From the NCBI GenBank assembly GCA_031253995.1, contig JAIRVG010000055.1, forward strand, positions 1 to 64,000: a DNA stretch of 64,000 bases. Reading direction: 5' to 3'. This stretch comes from Paucimonas sp. Lineage in GTDB: Bacteria > Pseudomonadota > Gammaproteobacteria > Pseudomonadales > Pseudomonadaceae. The translations under genes and the position numbers were made by a program. Below, one piece after another: positions 22,415-32,110 of the stretch; position 1 is the stretch's first letter; each line of letters starts with the position of its first letter. Below the pieces are notes generated by a model. It saw only the letters and a list, made by a program, of their open reading frames with translations. It made no database searches and was not told the origin of the DNA.

Positions 22415-23200
22415 ATGCCCTATTTCGCCCGCCTTTTGACCGTTGTGCTGTTGAGCTGCATGAGCCTGCTGGCCCGTGCCGAACAGTTGCGCATCGTCAC
22501 CGACCCCTGGGCGCCCTATGTCTACGAGGAAAACGGCGAGCCCAAGGGCATCGACTACGAAATCACCGCAGAGATCTTCAAGCGCCTGGGCGTGGACGTG
22601 CGCTGGGAGTTCATGCCCTGGAAGCGCTGCATGCTCATGCTCGAACAAGGGCTGGCGGACGGTGTCATCGACATTTTCCAGAACGAACTGCGCAGCACCC
22701 AGCTGTATTACCCCAACGAGCCGCTGTCGGTGGTCGAGTTCGTGCTGTTCCAGGCCAACGATCGGCCCCACGACATCAAGTCGCTGGATGACCTCAAGGA
22801 CCTCACCGTCGGCACCTCCGCCGGCTACGACTACGGTGCCGAGTTCATGCAAGCGACGGCGTTCCGCCGCGAGGCCGCGCCGACCCAGGAAGCCAACTTC
22901 GGCAAACTGCAACGCGGGCGCATCGACCTGCTGATCACCGACCGCCGCGTGGGCCGCTACATGCTTGCGCAGACAGGCCTGCAGGACAGGATCAGCGAAC
23001 TGCCGCTGGTGGTCAGTCGCCACAAGCAGTACCTGGCGGTACGCCGCAATGCCGGCATGGACCTGCTGGCCCAGCGCTTCGCCGCAGAGCTGCGGCGCTT
23101 CAAGCAGGAACCGGCCTACGCCGAGCTGCAGGCGCGCTACGGTCATGTAGCAACGCCGAATACAGAAACCGTTGAGCAGCAGGAAAGCAGCACTCCCTGA
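22415..23200 (+). CDS. Periplasmic solute-binding protein, amino-acid type
   Basis: 261 residues. A signal peptide (cleavage after SLLARA) is followed by the type II binding-protein fold of SBP_bac_3: IVTDPWAPYVYEENGEPKGI, then LKDLTVGTSAGYDYG and ITDRRVGRYMLA. No permease or ATPase genes are adjacent, so it may serve a distant ABC system or a sensory role. The ligand is probably an amino acid or similar small molecule, but this cannot be fixed from sequence. Confidence 0.8.
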   Translation: MPYFARLLTVVLLSCMSLLARAEQLRIVTDPWAPYVYEENGEPKGIDYEITAEIFKRLGVDVRWEFMPWKRCMLMLEQGLADGVIDIFQNELRSTQLYYPNEPLSVVEFVLFQANDRPHDIKSLDDLKDLTVGTSAGYDYGAEFMQATAFRREAAPTQEANFGKLQRGRIDLLITDRRVGRYMLAQTGLQDRISELPLVVSRHKQYLAVRRNAGMDLLAQRFAAELRRFKQEPAYAELQARYGHVATPNTETVEQQESSTP

Positions 23201-23209
23201 TTGCTCTGT

Positions 23210-23215
23210 TATACT
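23210..23215 (+). promoter_or_regulatory. Possible -10 box of rhlE
   Basis: TATACT at 23210-23215 is the best -10 match in the 188-bp spacer; the -35 region (GCAGCA at 17 bases) is poor. If used, it gives an untranslated leader of about 165 bases, long for a bacterial mRNA. The leader reads open in some frames but has no convincing gene. Confidence 0.35.
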
Positions 23216-23388
23216 CGGGCCTTTCCGTCAGGCTTACGCCCGGACGCTGGCCCCGATAGACGACATCCCGACCCCCGGATGCGCACCGTGGACCAGCAGG
23301 ACCGGACGCGACAGCATCGACCCGATGCCCCTCGCGCCAGGCAAGATCATCCCCATCGGGCACAGTCCCCACTAGAACAGGATTTCTC

Positions 23389-25284
23389 ATGTCCTTTGCT
23401 TCCCTCGGTCTCTCCGAGGCTCTAGTCCGAGCTATCGAGGCTGCCGGCTACACGCAGCCGACTCCGGTGCAACAGCGGGCCATTCCCGCCGTGTTGCAAG
23501 GTCGCGACCTGATGGTCGCGGCACAGACAGGTACTGGTAAAACCGGCGGCTTCGCCCTGCCGATCCTGGAGCGTCTGTTCCCGGGTGGTCACCCCGACAA
23601 GTCCCAGCGCCATGGCCCGCGCCAGCCGCGCGTACTGGTCCTGACCCCGACCCGCGAACTGGCCGCCCAGGTCCACGACAGCTTCAAGATCTACGCCCGC
23701 GACCTCAAATTCGTCAGCGCCTGCATCTTCGGCGGCGTCGGCATGAACCCGCAGGTCCAGGCCATGGCCCGTGGCGTCGACGTACTGGTGGCCTGCCCCG
23801 GCCGCCTGCTCGACCTGGCCGGCCAGGGCAGCGTCGACCTCAGCCACGTCGAGATCCTGGTCCTGGACGAAGCCGACCGCATGCTCGACATGGGCTTCAT
23901 CCATGACGTGAAGAAGGTCCTCGCCCGCCTGCCGGCCAAGCGCCAGAACCTGCTGTTCTCGGCGACCTTCTCCAAGGACATCACCGACCTCGCCGACAAG
24001 CTGCTGCACAACCCCGAGCGCATCGAGGTCACGCCGCCGAACACCACGGTCGAGCGTATCGAGCAGCGCGTGTTCCGCCTGCCGGCCAGCCACAAGCGCG
24101 CCCTGCTGGCGCACCTGATCACCGCTGGCGCCTGGGAACAGGTACTGGTCTTCACCCGTACCAAGCACGGCGCCAACCGCCTGGCCGAGTACCTGGAAAA
24201 GCACGGCCTGACCGCCGCCGCGATCCACGGCAACAAGAGCCAGAATGCCCGCACCAAGGCCCTGGCCGACTTCAAGTCGGGCGCCGTGCGGATCATGGTC
24301 GCCACCGATATCGCCGCCCGCGGCCTGGATATCGACCAACTGCCCCACGTGGTCAACTTCGAGCTGCCCAACGTCGAGGAAGACTACGTTCACCGTATCG
24401 GCCGTACCGGTCGTGCGGGCCGCTCCGGCGAGGCCATCTCGCTGGTGGCGCCGGATGAAGAGAAGCTGCTCAAGAGCATCGAGCGCGTCACTCGCCAGAA
24501 GATCCCGGATGGCGACCTGATGGGCTTCGACATCTCTGCCGTCGAGGCGGAGAAGCCGGAAGTGCGCGAACCGCGTCCGCAGAACAACCCGCGCCGTGGC
24601 CAGCGCGCCGACGGCAGCAATGCCGGTGGCCGCAAGGACAAGGGCAAGGACAAAGGCCAGGAAAAAGGCAGCAACAAGGACGCCAAGCCGTCTGGCGAGA
24701 AGTCCGCGGAGAAACCTGCTGGCGGTCGCCAGGAACAACGCAAGCCACGGGACAAGAAGCCGCGCCAGCAGCAGAACGCCCAGCAAGGCGCGCCTGCGGC
24801 ACCAGCGAACCGTGATCCGGAAGAGTTCCTGGACGACGACGTCGACAACTTCGGCAACCGCGCCGACTACGTCAGCCCGTACCAGAACAAGGGCGGCCAG
24901 GGTCGCAATCGTCGTCCGGGTGCCCAGGCGGGTGCCGGCAACGGTGGTGGCCAGGCTCGTGGTGGTCAGCCGCGCAGCAATGGCGGTGGTTCGGGTCAAC
25001 CGCGCAGCAACAATGGCGGCGGTGCCAATGGCGAGAAGCGTGGTGGTTCGCGCAATGGCGGCGGCCAGGCCCGTCGCGATGGCAGCAACAACCGCCGTCC
25101 GGCCCGTGAAGATCGCCAGGAGCCGGCAGTGCGCAGCCCGCGTGAAGGCCAGCCACAGCAGAACCAGCCGAAGATCATGCACAAGGAATCGAAGATCGAT
25201 CGTTTCCCGTCCATGGAACAGCTGGAGCAACTGCCGAGCCGTCCTCGGGGTGAGAAGCCAGCATTGCTGACGCGCAATCGCTGA
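23389..25284 (+). CDS. rhlE: DEAD-box RNA helicase with long basic C-terminal tail (RhlE2-like)
   Basis: 631 residues. The helicase core (about 1-375) shows the Q motif, [20 protein letters not shown] (160-163), SAT and [13 protein letters not shown], all intact. The rest (about 385-631) is low-complexity: Lys/Glu-rich [13 protein letters not shown] stretches, then Gly/Asn/Arg-rich repeats ([17 protein letters not shown]), a typical RNA-binding tail. Length and context after metF match P. aeruginosa RhlE2 (PA0428), which unwinds RNA and affects mRNA stability. It is convergent with yceI across repeat D. Confidence 0.92.
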   Translation: MSFASLGLSEALVRAIEAAGYTQPTPVQQRAIPAVLQGRDLMVAAQTGTGKTGGFALPILERLFPGGHPDKSQRHGPRQPRVLVLTPTRELAAQVHDSFKIYARDLKFVSACIFGGVGMNPQVQAMARGVDVLVACPGRLLDLAGQGSVDLSHVEILVLDEADRMLDMGFIHDVKKVLARLPAKRQNLLFSATFSKDITDLADKLLHNPERIEVTPPNTTVERIEQRVFRLPASHKRALLAHLITAGAWEQVLVFTRTKHGANRLAEYLEKHGLTAAAIHGNKSQNARTKALADFKSGAVRIMVATDIAARGLDIDQLPHVVNFELPNVEEDYVHRIGRTGRAGRSGEAISLVAPDEEKLLKSIERVTRQKIPDGDLMGFDISAVEAEKPEVREPRPQNNPRRGQRADGSNAGGRKDKGKDKGQEKGSNKDAKPSGEKSAEKPAGGRQEQRKPRDKKPRQQQNAQQGAPAAPANRDPEEFLDDDVDNFGNRADYVSPYQNKGGQGRNRRPGAQAGAGNGGGQARGGQPRSNGGGSGQPRSNNGGGANGEKRGGSRNGGGQARRDGSNNRRPAREDRQEPAVRSPREGQPQQNQPKIMHKESKIDRFPSMEQLEQLPSRPRGEKPALLTRNR

Positions 25285-25289
25285 GTCAC

Positions 25290-25380
25290 AGCCCCAAGCT
25301 CCAAGCTTTAAGCTGCAAGAAAAAGCAGGCAAGCATCACACCCGCTCTTACTTGCAGCTTATGACTTGCAGCTTACAGCT
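25290..25380. repeat. AAGCTTCAAG-family inverted repeat, copy D
   Basis: AAGCTCCAAGCTTTAAGCTG on the left faces CTTGCAGCTTATGACTTGCA and CAGCTTACAGC on the right, about 90 bp in all. It lies between the convergent rhlE and yceI genes and abuts a separate strong terminator. Confidence 0.65.
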
Positions 25381-25412
25381 AAAAAAACGCCGCCCCTGAG
25401 GGCGGCGTTTTT
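25381..25412. terminator. Bidirectional terminator between rhlE and yceI
   Basis: A-tract, then ACGCCGCCC with a CTGA loop and GGGCGGCGT, then TTTTT. The symmetry lets it end transcription from rhlE and from yceI. Confidence 0.9.
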
Positions 25413-25428
25413 GTTGGCAAGGCAGAAA

Positions 25429-26007
25429 TTACTTCTGCTTCACACCTTCAACCGAGATATCCAGATCGAAGGTCTGGGAAGCCGGGCCCGGGCCTTTGAT
25501 ACCGAAGTCGCCCAGGTTGACGGTGGTGGTAGCGTTGAAGCCGGCACGCTCGCCGCCCCATGGGTCCTTGCCTTCACCGATGAAGGTAGCCTTGAAGGTC
25601 ACAGGCTTGGTCACGCCGTGGAAGGTCAGGTCGCCGGTCACGTCAGCGGTTTTCTCGCCGGTGGACTTGACGCTGGTGGAGACGAACTTGGCGTCCGGGT
25701 ACTTCTTCACGTCCAGGAAGTCGGCGCTGGCGATGTGCTTGTCACGCTCGGCGTGGTTCGACCACAGGCTGGCGGTTTTCACATCGACGCTGATCTTGCT
25801 GGCTTCAGGCTTGGCCGAGTCCCAGGAGAAGGTGCCGTCGAAGTCCTTGAAGGTACCGTGGATGAAGCTGTAGCCCAGGTGGCTGATCTTCCAGTCGACG
25901 AATGCGTGCTGGCCTTCCTTGTCGATCTTGTAGTCGGCGGCCATGGCCTGACCAGCCGAGAGCAGAGCGGTACCCAGTGCCAGAGCGGCAAAAGTCTTTT
26001 TCAACAT
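25429..26007 (-). CDS. YceI-family periplasmic protein
   Basis: 192 residues. A signal peptide (cleavage after AGQAMA) precedes the YceI lipocalin-like barrel: [19 protein letters not shown] at the start, [13 protein letters not shown], and [20 protein letters not shown]. YceI proteins bind isoprenoid-type lipids and are induced by stress or high pH in enterobacteria; in P. aeruginosa a YceI-type homologue (PasP) is secreted. It follows the cytochrome b561 gene by 31 bp, and that gene pair recurs in Proteobacteria. Confidence 0.9.
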   Translation of the reverse strand: MLKKTFAALALGTALLSAGQAMAADYKIDKEGQHAFVDWKISHLGYSFIHGTFKDFDGTFSWDSAKPEASKISVDVKTASLWSNHAERDKHIASADFLDVKKYPDAKFVSTSVKSTGEKTADVTGDLTFHGVTKPVTFKATFIGEGKDPWGGERAGFNATTTVNLGDFGIKGPGPASQTFDLDISVEGVKQK

Positions 26008-26038
26008 TCTTTCGATTCCTTTGAGTTGAGGTTGAACA

Positions 26039-26590
26039 TCAAGCCTTGCGGCCCAGCATGCGCGTCAGGGTCGCATCACGGTCGATAAAGTGGTGCTTCA
26101 GAGCGGCCAGCCCGTGCAGGACGGCAAACACCACCAGTCCCCAGGCCAGATAGAGGTGAACCACACCGGCGATATCAGCCTGATCGGGCAGGCCGGAAAT
26201 CAGTGCCGGTACTTCGAACAGGCCGAACACCGGGATCCCCGCGCCGTCGGCGGTGGAGATCAGGTAGCCGGCGATCAGCACGCTGAACAGGCCGACATAG
26301 AGCAGCAGGTGACCGAACTTCGCCGCGACGCGGGTCAGCGCGCCATGGTTGGCCGGTGCCGGCGGCGGTGGGCTGACGAAACGCCAGATCACCCGCAGCA
26401 GCATCAGCGCCAGCACGGTCAGGCCAATGCCCTTGTGCAACTCTGGCGCGGTGTGGCGCCAGGAACTGTAGTAGTCCAGGCCGACCATCCAGAGGCCCAG
26501 CCCGAACAGACCGAACACCGCCAGGGCGACGCCCCAGTGCATGACGATGCTGACCAGCCCGTAACGGGAAGATGAATTGCGAAGCTGCAT
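26039..26590 (-). CDS. Cytochrome b561
   Basis: 183 residues with four membrane helices. Histidines in [26 protein letters not shown] and [13 protein letters not shown] can ligate two haems. It belongs to the CybB/YceJ group, which carry electrons across the inner membrane, perhaps from quinol. The start at 26590 follows a long AT-rich spacer, where regulation is likely. It is the first gene of the cytochrome-yceI pair. Confidence 0.87.
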   Translation of the reverse strand: MQLRNSSSRYGLVSIVMHWGVALAVFGLFGLGLWMVGLDYYSSWRHTAPELHKGIGLTVLALMLLRVIWRFVSPPPPAPANHGALTRVAAKFGHLLLYVGLFSVLIAGYLISTADGAGIPVFGLFEVPALISGLPDQADIAGVVHLYLAWGLVVFAVLHGLAALKHHFIDRDATLTRMLGRKA

Positions 26591-26877
26591 GTGCCGTGTT
26601 CCCCGTAAGAATTGTTGCCAAGACTAACCGGTTATCTATCGATATAAAGCGGAAAATTTCGCTTTGAACTATCAGAAAAATAGATATTGAGTGTGTCGCA
26701 GAGGCGTTAAGGAAACATTAACACTGGGGGAAAGACTGTAGAGGGCAAACACGGGCCTTGCACGTGACGCAGCCAGATCACCTGATATTTTTGCCAGTAG
26801 ACAGATTCGTGAGTGAACAACAGGATTCAGGCATGACCCGCCGTATCGATCGGGCAGGCGCTTGAGGAGCTGAATCA

Positions 26878-27384
26878 ATGGCCACTTCGCATAAGGAAAA
26901 CTTCGAGAAAGTCGATCTGCACGAGTTCAGGTCCTCTGCGCCGATCAAGATAGCCAGCGGCATGAGCATCTATCAAAAGCGATTCTTGAAATTACTGTCC
27001 GGCATCCGTGCTGCCTCGTCACCCGCCAACGCCAACAGCAAGGACCTGGTAGTGGGCGGCTACAGCATTGTCCGCTTGGTATTCGAAAGTACGGTGAAGG
27101 ACCTTTCGTTCGAGTATCACATGGGTCTCGAAAGCAGCTATCGCGGCATGATCGAAAGAGAGGCCGCGCAGGAAGGGCAACGGCCCGACGACCGGGTCAA
27201 GCTGCGCCTGCGCGAAGTGGCTACCGTGCGATTCCACTCACCGGCTGGAATCAAGGAGCATGTCCTCGGCGGAACGCTGGACACGCTCACGTTCCACCAG
27301 GACGTTGGTGAGTTCAATCTGCTGGAAATCGAGTCGCTGACGCAACACGAAGTCCGCCTCGAAATCATCAGCTGGAACACATGA
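26878..27384 (+). CDS. Protein of unknown function
   Basis: 168 residues, no signal peptide and no membrane segment. A GAGGAG Shine-Dalgarno eight bases upstream supports the ATG and argues for a real gene. The sequence is rich in charged residues, with a central segment (VRLVFESTVKDLSFEYHM) and a C-terminal half of short predicted strands (VATVRFHSPAGIKEHVLGG). I do not recognise a family. It has a less biased codon choice than neighbours and lies downstream of an AT-rich spacer, so it may be an acquired or species-specific gene. The downstream amine oxidase is convergent and ends 58 bp away. Confidence 0.6.
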   Translation: MATSHKENFEKVDLHEFRSSAPIKIASGMSIYQKRFLKLLSGIRAASSPANANSKDLVVGGYSIVRLVFESTVKDLSFEYHMGLESSYRGMIEREAAQEGQRPDDRVKLRLREVATVRFHSPAGIKEHVLGGTLDTLTFHQDVGEFNLLEIESLTQHEVRLEIISWNT

Positions 27385-27442
27385 CGCCTGCCCGGCCTCC
27401 CCGCTGGCAAGCCGGCTCGCGGCAAGCCAGCAGGGACCGTCG

Positions 27443-29236
27443 TCAGTTGGCCTTGGCCTGGCTGTTCGTCGCCGGCTTCTTGGCCGGCTGTGCCTTGGCC
27501 TCGGTCTTCTTCACCGGCGCATGGGTGGTGGTCTTCTTCGGCGCAGGCTTGCTTTCCGCCTTCTTCACCGGAGCCGCTTTTGCCGGGGCCGGCTTGGCTG
27601 CCGGTGCGGCCTTGGCCGGTTCTTCCTTGGCCACCGGTGCCGGTGCCGGTGCTGCAGGTGCAGGCGCTGGAGCCGGAGCAGGCGCAGGGGCTACGGCCGT
27701 TTCAGCCGCCTTGGCGGTCTCCGCCGCTGCCGGCTTGTCATCCCCACCACCGAACAGGCGCGAGAAGAAGCCCGGTTTGTCATCCTTGCCCTTGCTCGCC
27801 ACGGCTGCGGCCGCAGCACCGGCCGCCGCTGCGGCTACCGCTGGCTTGGCATCGAAGGACTTGCCCGCCGCCAGGTCCTCGACCTGCCCCGCCGCGCGCT
27901 TGCCGCTGCGCAACGCGCCTTCCAGGGTGCCGGGGTACAGGGCGTCGGTGTGCTCGCCGGCGAAGGCGATGCGTTGCACCGGCTTCTCCCACAGGCGCCA
28001 GTACTTGCTGATCTGCCCCGGGCCGTAGGCCAGGTACGAACCGCCAGTGCCCACATCGGTGCTGTAGCGACGGATCTCATAACCGGTGAACGCTCCACGG
28101 GCCTGTGGATAGAAGGCGTGCAGGCGGATCAGTACCTGGTCGACCATCTGCTTGTCGCCGAACGCCTGCATCACCCGCGCGTTGTCGCCGGACAGGTTGA
28201 TCACCACGTTGGCGCCGCCCTTCAGCGCCGGTTCGATCCACAGCATGCCGAGGCCGGCGTTGCTGTAGATCTCGCCGGACATGCGCGCGCGGCTTTCCCA
28301 GACCGGGTTCTTGAACTTCAGCATCAGCTGGTCGCGCCAGCCGTAGTTGGTGCCCTTGAGCGCCGCCAGGTGCAGGTTGTCCAGGCCGGGGGTCAGCTGG
28401 ATCCTGGCCAGTGCGCGCAGCGGCACCGCCAGCACCAGGTAGTCGGCCTGGTAGCCGACGCCGCCGACCTTGACGGTGACGCCGTCCTTGTCCTGGCTGA
28501 TGGCGGTGACCGGGGAGCTGGTCTTGATGGTCTTCAGCTGCTTGACGAAGGCCTGGGCCAGCACCGGGCTGCCGCCTGGCAGGCGCGCAGCGCGCAGGTC
28601 GCGGTCGTTGACGCCACGGTACACGCGGGTCTGCTGGGCAAAGTACAGCAGCGACAGGCGCGACGGCTCGTCGTAGCGGGTACGGATCTGCTGGTTGACC
28701 AACTGGCGCGCGGTGGCCGGCAGTTGCAGCTTGTCCAGCCAGGCGGAGACCGTGATCTGGTCGAGGGCGAACAGGGTGCTGTTGGCCGCCGGGTTCTCCG
28801 GGTCGCTGATGGAGGCGGCGAGGTCGTCGAGGGTCTTCTCGTAGCGTTTGAGCGCCTCGGCGGTGGCGGGCTGCTTGGTAGTCAGGTCGGCGGCGCTGAA
28901 ATACTCGCCGTCGATCAGGTAGCCCGGCGTACGCACGAATTCCGGTGCCGGCAGCGTGCTGAGCTTGAAGGTATCCAGGTACTGGTTGAGTAGCGGCTGC
29001 GCCTTGCTGTTGCCGATCCACTCGCTGGTAGCCAGGCCGGAGCGCCCGCCGATCCCGGACCTGGCTTCCAGCAGGGTCACCTGCCAGCCCTTGTTCTGCA
29101 GCTCGTAGGCCGCCGTCAGGCCTGCCAGGCCGCCACCGACCACGATGGCCGTCGGGGTCTTGGTCGCCGCCATCGCCCCCGCGCTGAACAACCCGATAAA
29201 CACCAGCGCGCAGCCGCGCAGCCAACCAGCAGACAT
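27443..29236 (-). CDS. Secreted flavin amine oxidase with Ala/Pro/Lys tail
   Basis: 597 residues. A signal peptide (cleavage after GAMAA) precedes an FAD-binding amine oxidase (about 25-450): IVVGGGLAGLTAAYELQ, then LEARSGIGGRSG and the C-terminal FAD segment RIAFAGEHTDALYPGTLEG. The final 130 or so residues are low-complexity Ala, Pro and Lys, probably unstructured. The ATG at 29236 follows CCGGAG; the reading frame is open for 48 more codons without a signal. It is the PA0421-like neighbour of bioA, transcribed away from it. The amine substrate is unknown. Confidence 0.85.
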   Translation of the reverse strand: MSAGWLRGCALVFIGLFSAGAMAATKTPTAIVVGGGLAGLTAAYELQNKGWQVTLLEARSGIGGRSGLATSEWIGNSKAQPLLNQYLDTFKLSTLPAPEFVRTPGYLIDGEYFSAADLTTKQPATAEALKRYEKTLDDLAASISDPENPAANSTLFALDQITVSAWLDKLQLPATARQLVNQQIRTRYDEPSRLSLLYFAQQTRVYRGVNDRDLRAARLPGGSPVLAQAFVKQLKTIKTSSPVTAISQDKDGVTVKVGGVGYQADYLVLAVPLRALARIQLTPGLDNLHLAALKGTNYGWRDQLMLKFKNPVWESRARMSGEIYSNAGLGMLWIEPALKGGANVVINLSGDNARVMQAFGDKQMVDQVLIRLHAFYPQARGAFTGYEIRRYSTDVGTGGSYLAYGPGQISKYWRLWEKPVQRIAFAGEHTDALYPGTLEGALRSGKRAAGQVEDLAAGKSFDAKPAVAAAAAGAAAAAVASKGKDDKPGFFSRLFGGGDDKPAAAETAKAAETAVAPAPAPAPAPAPAAPAPAPVAKEEPAKAAPAAKPAPAKAAPVKKAESKPAPKKTTTHAPVKKTEAKAQPAKKPATNSQAKAN

Positions 29237-29440
29237 TCGTCGAACTCCGGATAAAGGCAGAAAAAACGGGGAGGAAATCCCCGGTAAAGAAAGGTTGCAG
29301 GATACGTCACGGCACATCAGGTCGCCAGCACGGGCGCCAGGCGGGAATGGCGTGAATGACAGAGGAACATTGTCCTGCACCCTGGCTTTGCTTAGGCTTA
29401 CGCGGGTTTACCCAACCCGCGTTGCCAGGAGTACAAGCCC

Positions 29441-30847
<1,407 letters not shown>

Positions 30848-30870
30848 TAGCCCTGTATTGACCTTCAGGG

Positions 30871-30897
30871 CCCTGTCGCTGGCTTGCCAGCGATGAG
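30871..30897. repeat. Single REP half-element
   Basis: TCGCTGGCTTGCCAGCGA (30876-30893) is a short palindrome matching the REP core found at 14363 and 46942. Only one unit is present, in the 88-bp gap between bioA and rsmE. Confidence 0.7.
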
Positions 30898-30935
30898 GCT
30901 CTCGAATACACCCAAAATTTCATGTCGAGCCCCCA

Positions 30936-31655
30936 ATGAGACTCTCCCGCTTTTTCATCGATGCCCCGCTGAGCCTCGGCGAGCACGATCTGCCTGAAGC
31001 TCAGGCCCACTACATCGGCCGTGTCCTGCGCATGAGCGCCGGCGATGCCGTGCAACTGTTCGACGGCAGCGGCGAGGAATTCCTCGGCGAGCTGCTCGAC
31101 GTCGGCAAGAAGACCGTGCGCGTGCGCCTCGACCAGGCCCTCCCCGGCCAGGCCGAATCGCCCTTGCACATCCACCTCGGCCAGGGCCTGTCCCGCGGCG
31201 AGCGCATGGACTGGGCGATCCAGAAGGCCACCGAACTGGGCGTCAACGTCATCACGCCGATCGTCAGCGAACGCTGCGAAGTGCGCCTCAAGGACGAACG
31301 CGCCGACAAGCGCCTGGCCCACTGGCGCCAGGTAGCGATCAGCGCCTGCGAACAATGCGGCCGCTCCAGCGTGCCGCGCATCGAGGCGCCGGTGACCCTC
31401 GCGGAATGGCTGGCCAGCCGCGACGAAGCCCTGAAACTGGTGCTGCACCCGGTGGCCGAGCCGCTGGTGAGCCACGAGCGCCCGGCCAGCCTGGCCTTCC
31501 TGATCGGCCCGGAAGGCGGTCTGTCGGACGCAGAGGTGGAGCAGGCCAAGGCCAGCGGCTTCCATTCTGCCCGCCTCGGCCCGCGGGTGTTGCGCACGGA
31601 AACCGCGCCGGTGGTGGCGCTGGCCGTGGCCCAGCAGCTGTGGGGCGATTTCTAG
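30936..31655 (+). CDS. rsmE: 16S rRNA m3U1498 methyltransferase
   Basis: 239 residues of the SPOUT superfamily. It methylates N3 of U1498 in 16S rRNA with SAM. The signature motifs are GQGLSRGERMDWAIQKATELG, FLIGPEGGLSDAEVEQ and LGPRVLRTETAPVVAL, the knot-forming SAM site. A paralogue lies at 62160. Its stop codon overlaps that of the convergent chpC gene in a shared CTAG. Confidence 0.93.
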   Translation: MRLSRFFIDAPLSLGEHDLPEAQAHYIGRVLRMSAGDAVQLFDGSGEEFLGELLDVGKKTVRVRLDQALPGQAESPLHIHLGQGLSRGERMDWAIQKATELGVNVITPIVSERCEVRLKDERADKRLAHWRQVAISACEQCGRSSVPRIEAPVTLAEWLASRDEALKLVLHPVAEPLVSHERPASLAFLIGPEGGLSDAEVEQAKASGFHSARLGPRVLRTETAPVVALAVAQQLWGDF

Positions 31656-32110
31656 TTCGACGGCAGGAGTTTTTCCAGCGCCACCAGGTCCGGCACCCGG
31701 GCGACCTGCTCGCCCACCTGCACCGCCGCCAGCTCCAGCGCGCCGAGCGGCACGTCGACATAGTTGAGCTGGCTGTCCAGCTTGCAGGAGCGCGGAATGC
31801 CCTGCACCAGCAGGGCGAAGAAGCTACGCGAGGTACCGCCGAGGGCGTTGAGCACGACGATCCGCGCCCGCTCGCCAACCTGGGTCTGGCCACCACAGGC
31901 CGCCTCGAAACTCAGCAACGGCAGGCGCTGGCCGCGCCAGTCGATCCAGCCCAGCAGCCAGGCCGGCTGGTCGGGCGCAGGCAGGCAGTGCTGGTAGCCG
32001 ATCAGTTCGGCCACCGCCACGTTGGGCAGCACCAGGCTGCGGTCGCTCAGCGGCAGCAACAGCCCGGTCAGGCTGCTGCGCCGGCCGCTGCGGGGGGCTT
32101 GTTCAAGCAT
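31652..32110 (-). CDS. chpC: CheW-like adaptor ChpC
   Basis: 152 residues with a CheW-like domain (PNVAVAELIGYQH, LGWIDWRGQRLPLLSFE). CheW adaptors bridge receptors and the histidine kinase; in P. aeruginosa ChpC links additional signals to the Pil-Chp system. It starts inside the end of chpA (8-bp overlap), so the two are translationally coupled. It is the final gene of the cluster; chpD and chpE are not present. Confidence 0.88.
   Translation of the reverse strand: MLEQAPRSGRRSSLTGLLLPLSDRSLVLPNVAVAELIGYQHCLPAPDQPAWLLGWIDWRGQRLPLLSFEAACGGQTQVGERARIVVLNALGGTSRSFFALLVQGIPRSCKLDSQLNYVDVPLGALELAAVQVGEQVARVPDLVALEKLLPSN

Noticed and set aside
23201..23388. Small gene in the leader of rhlE
   Set aside because: Short frames exist but lack a ribosome site and read as GC-biased noise; better treated as an untranslated leader.
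26672..26878. Minus-strand 68-codon frame in the AT-rich spacer
   Set aside because: No ribosome site, no conserved motif, and it overlaps the start of a better-supported gene.
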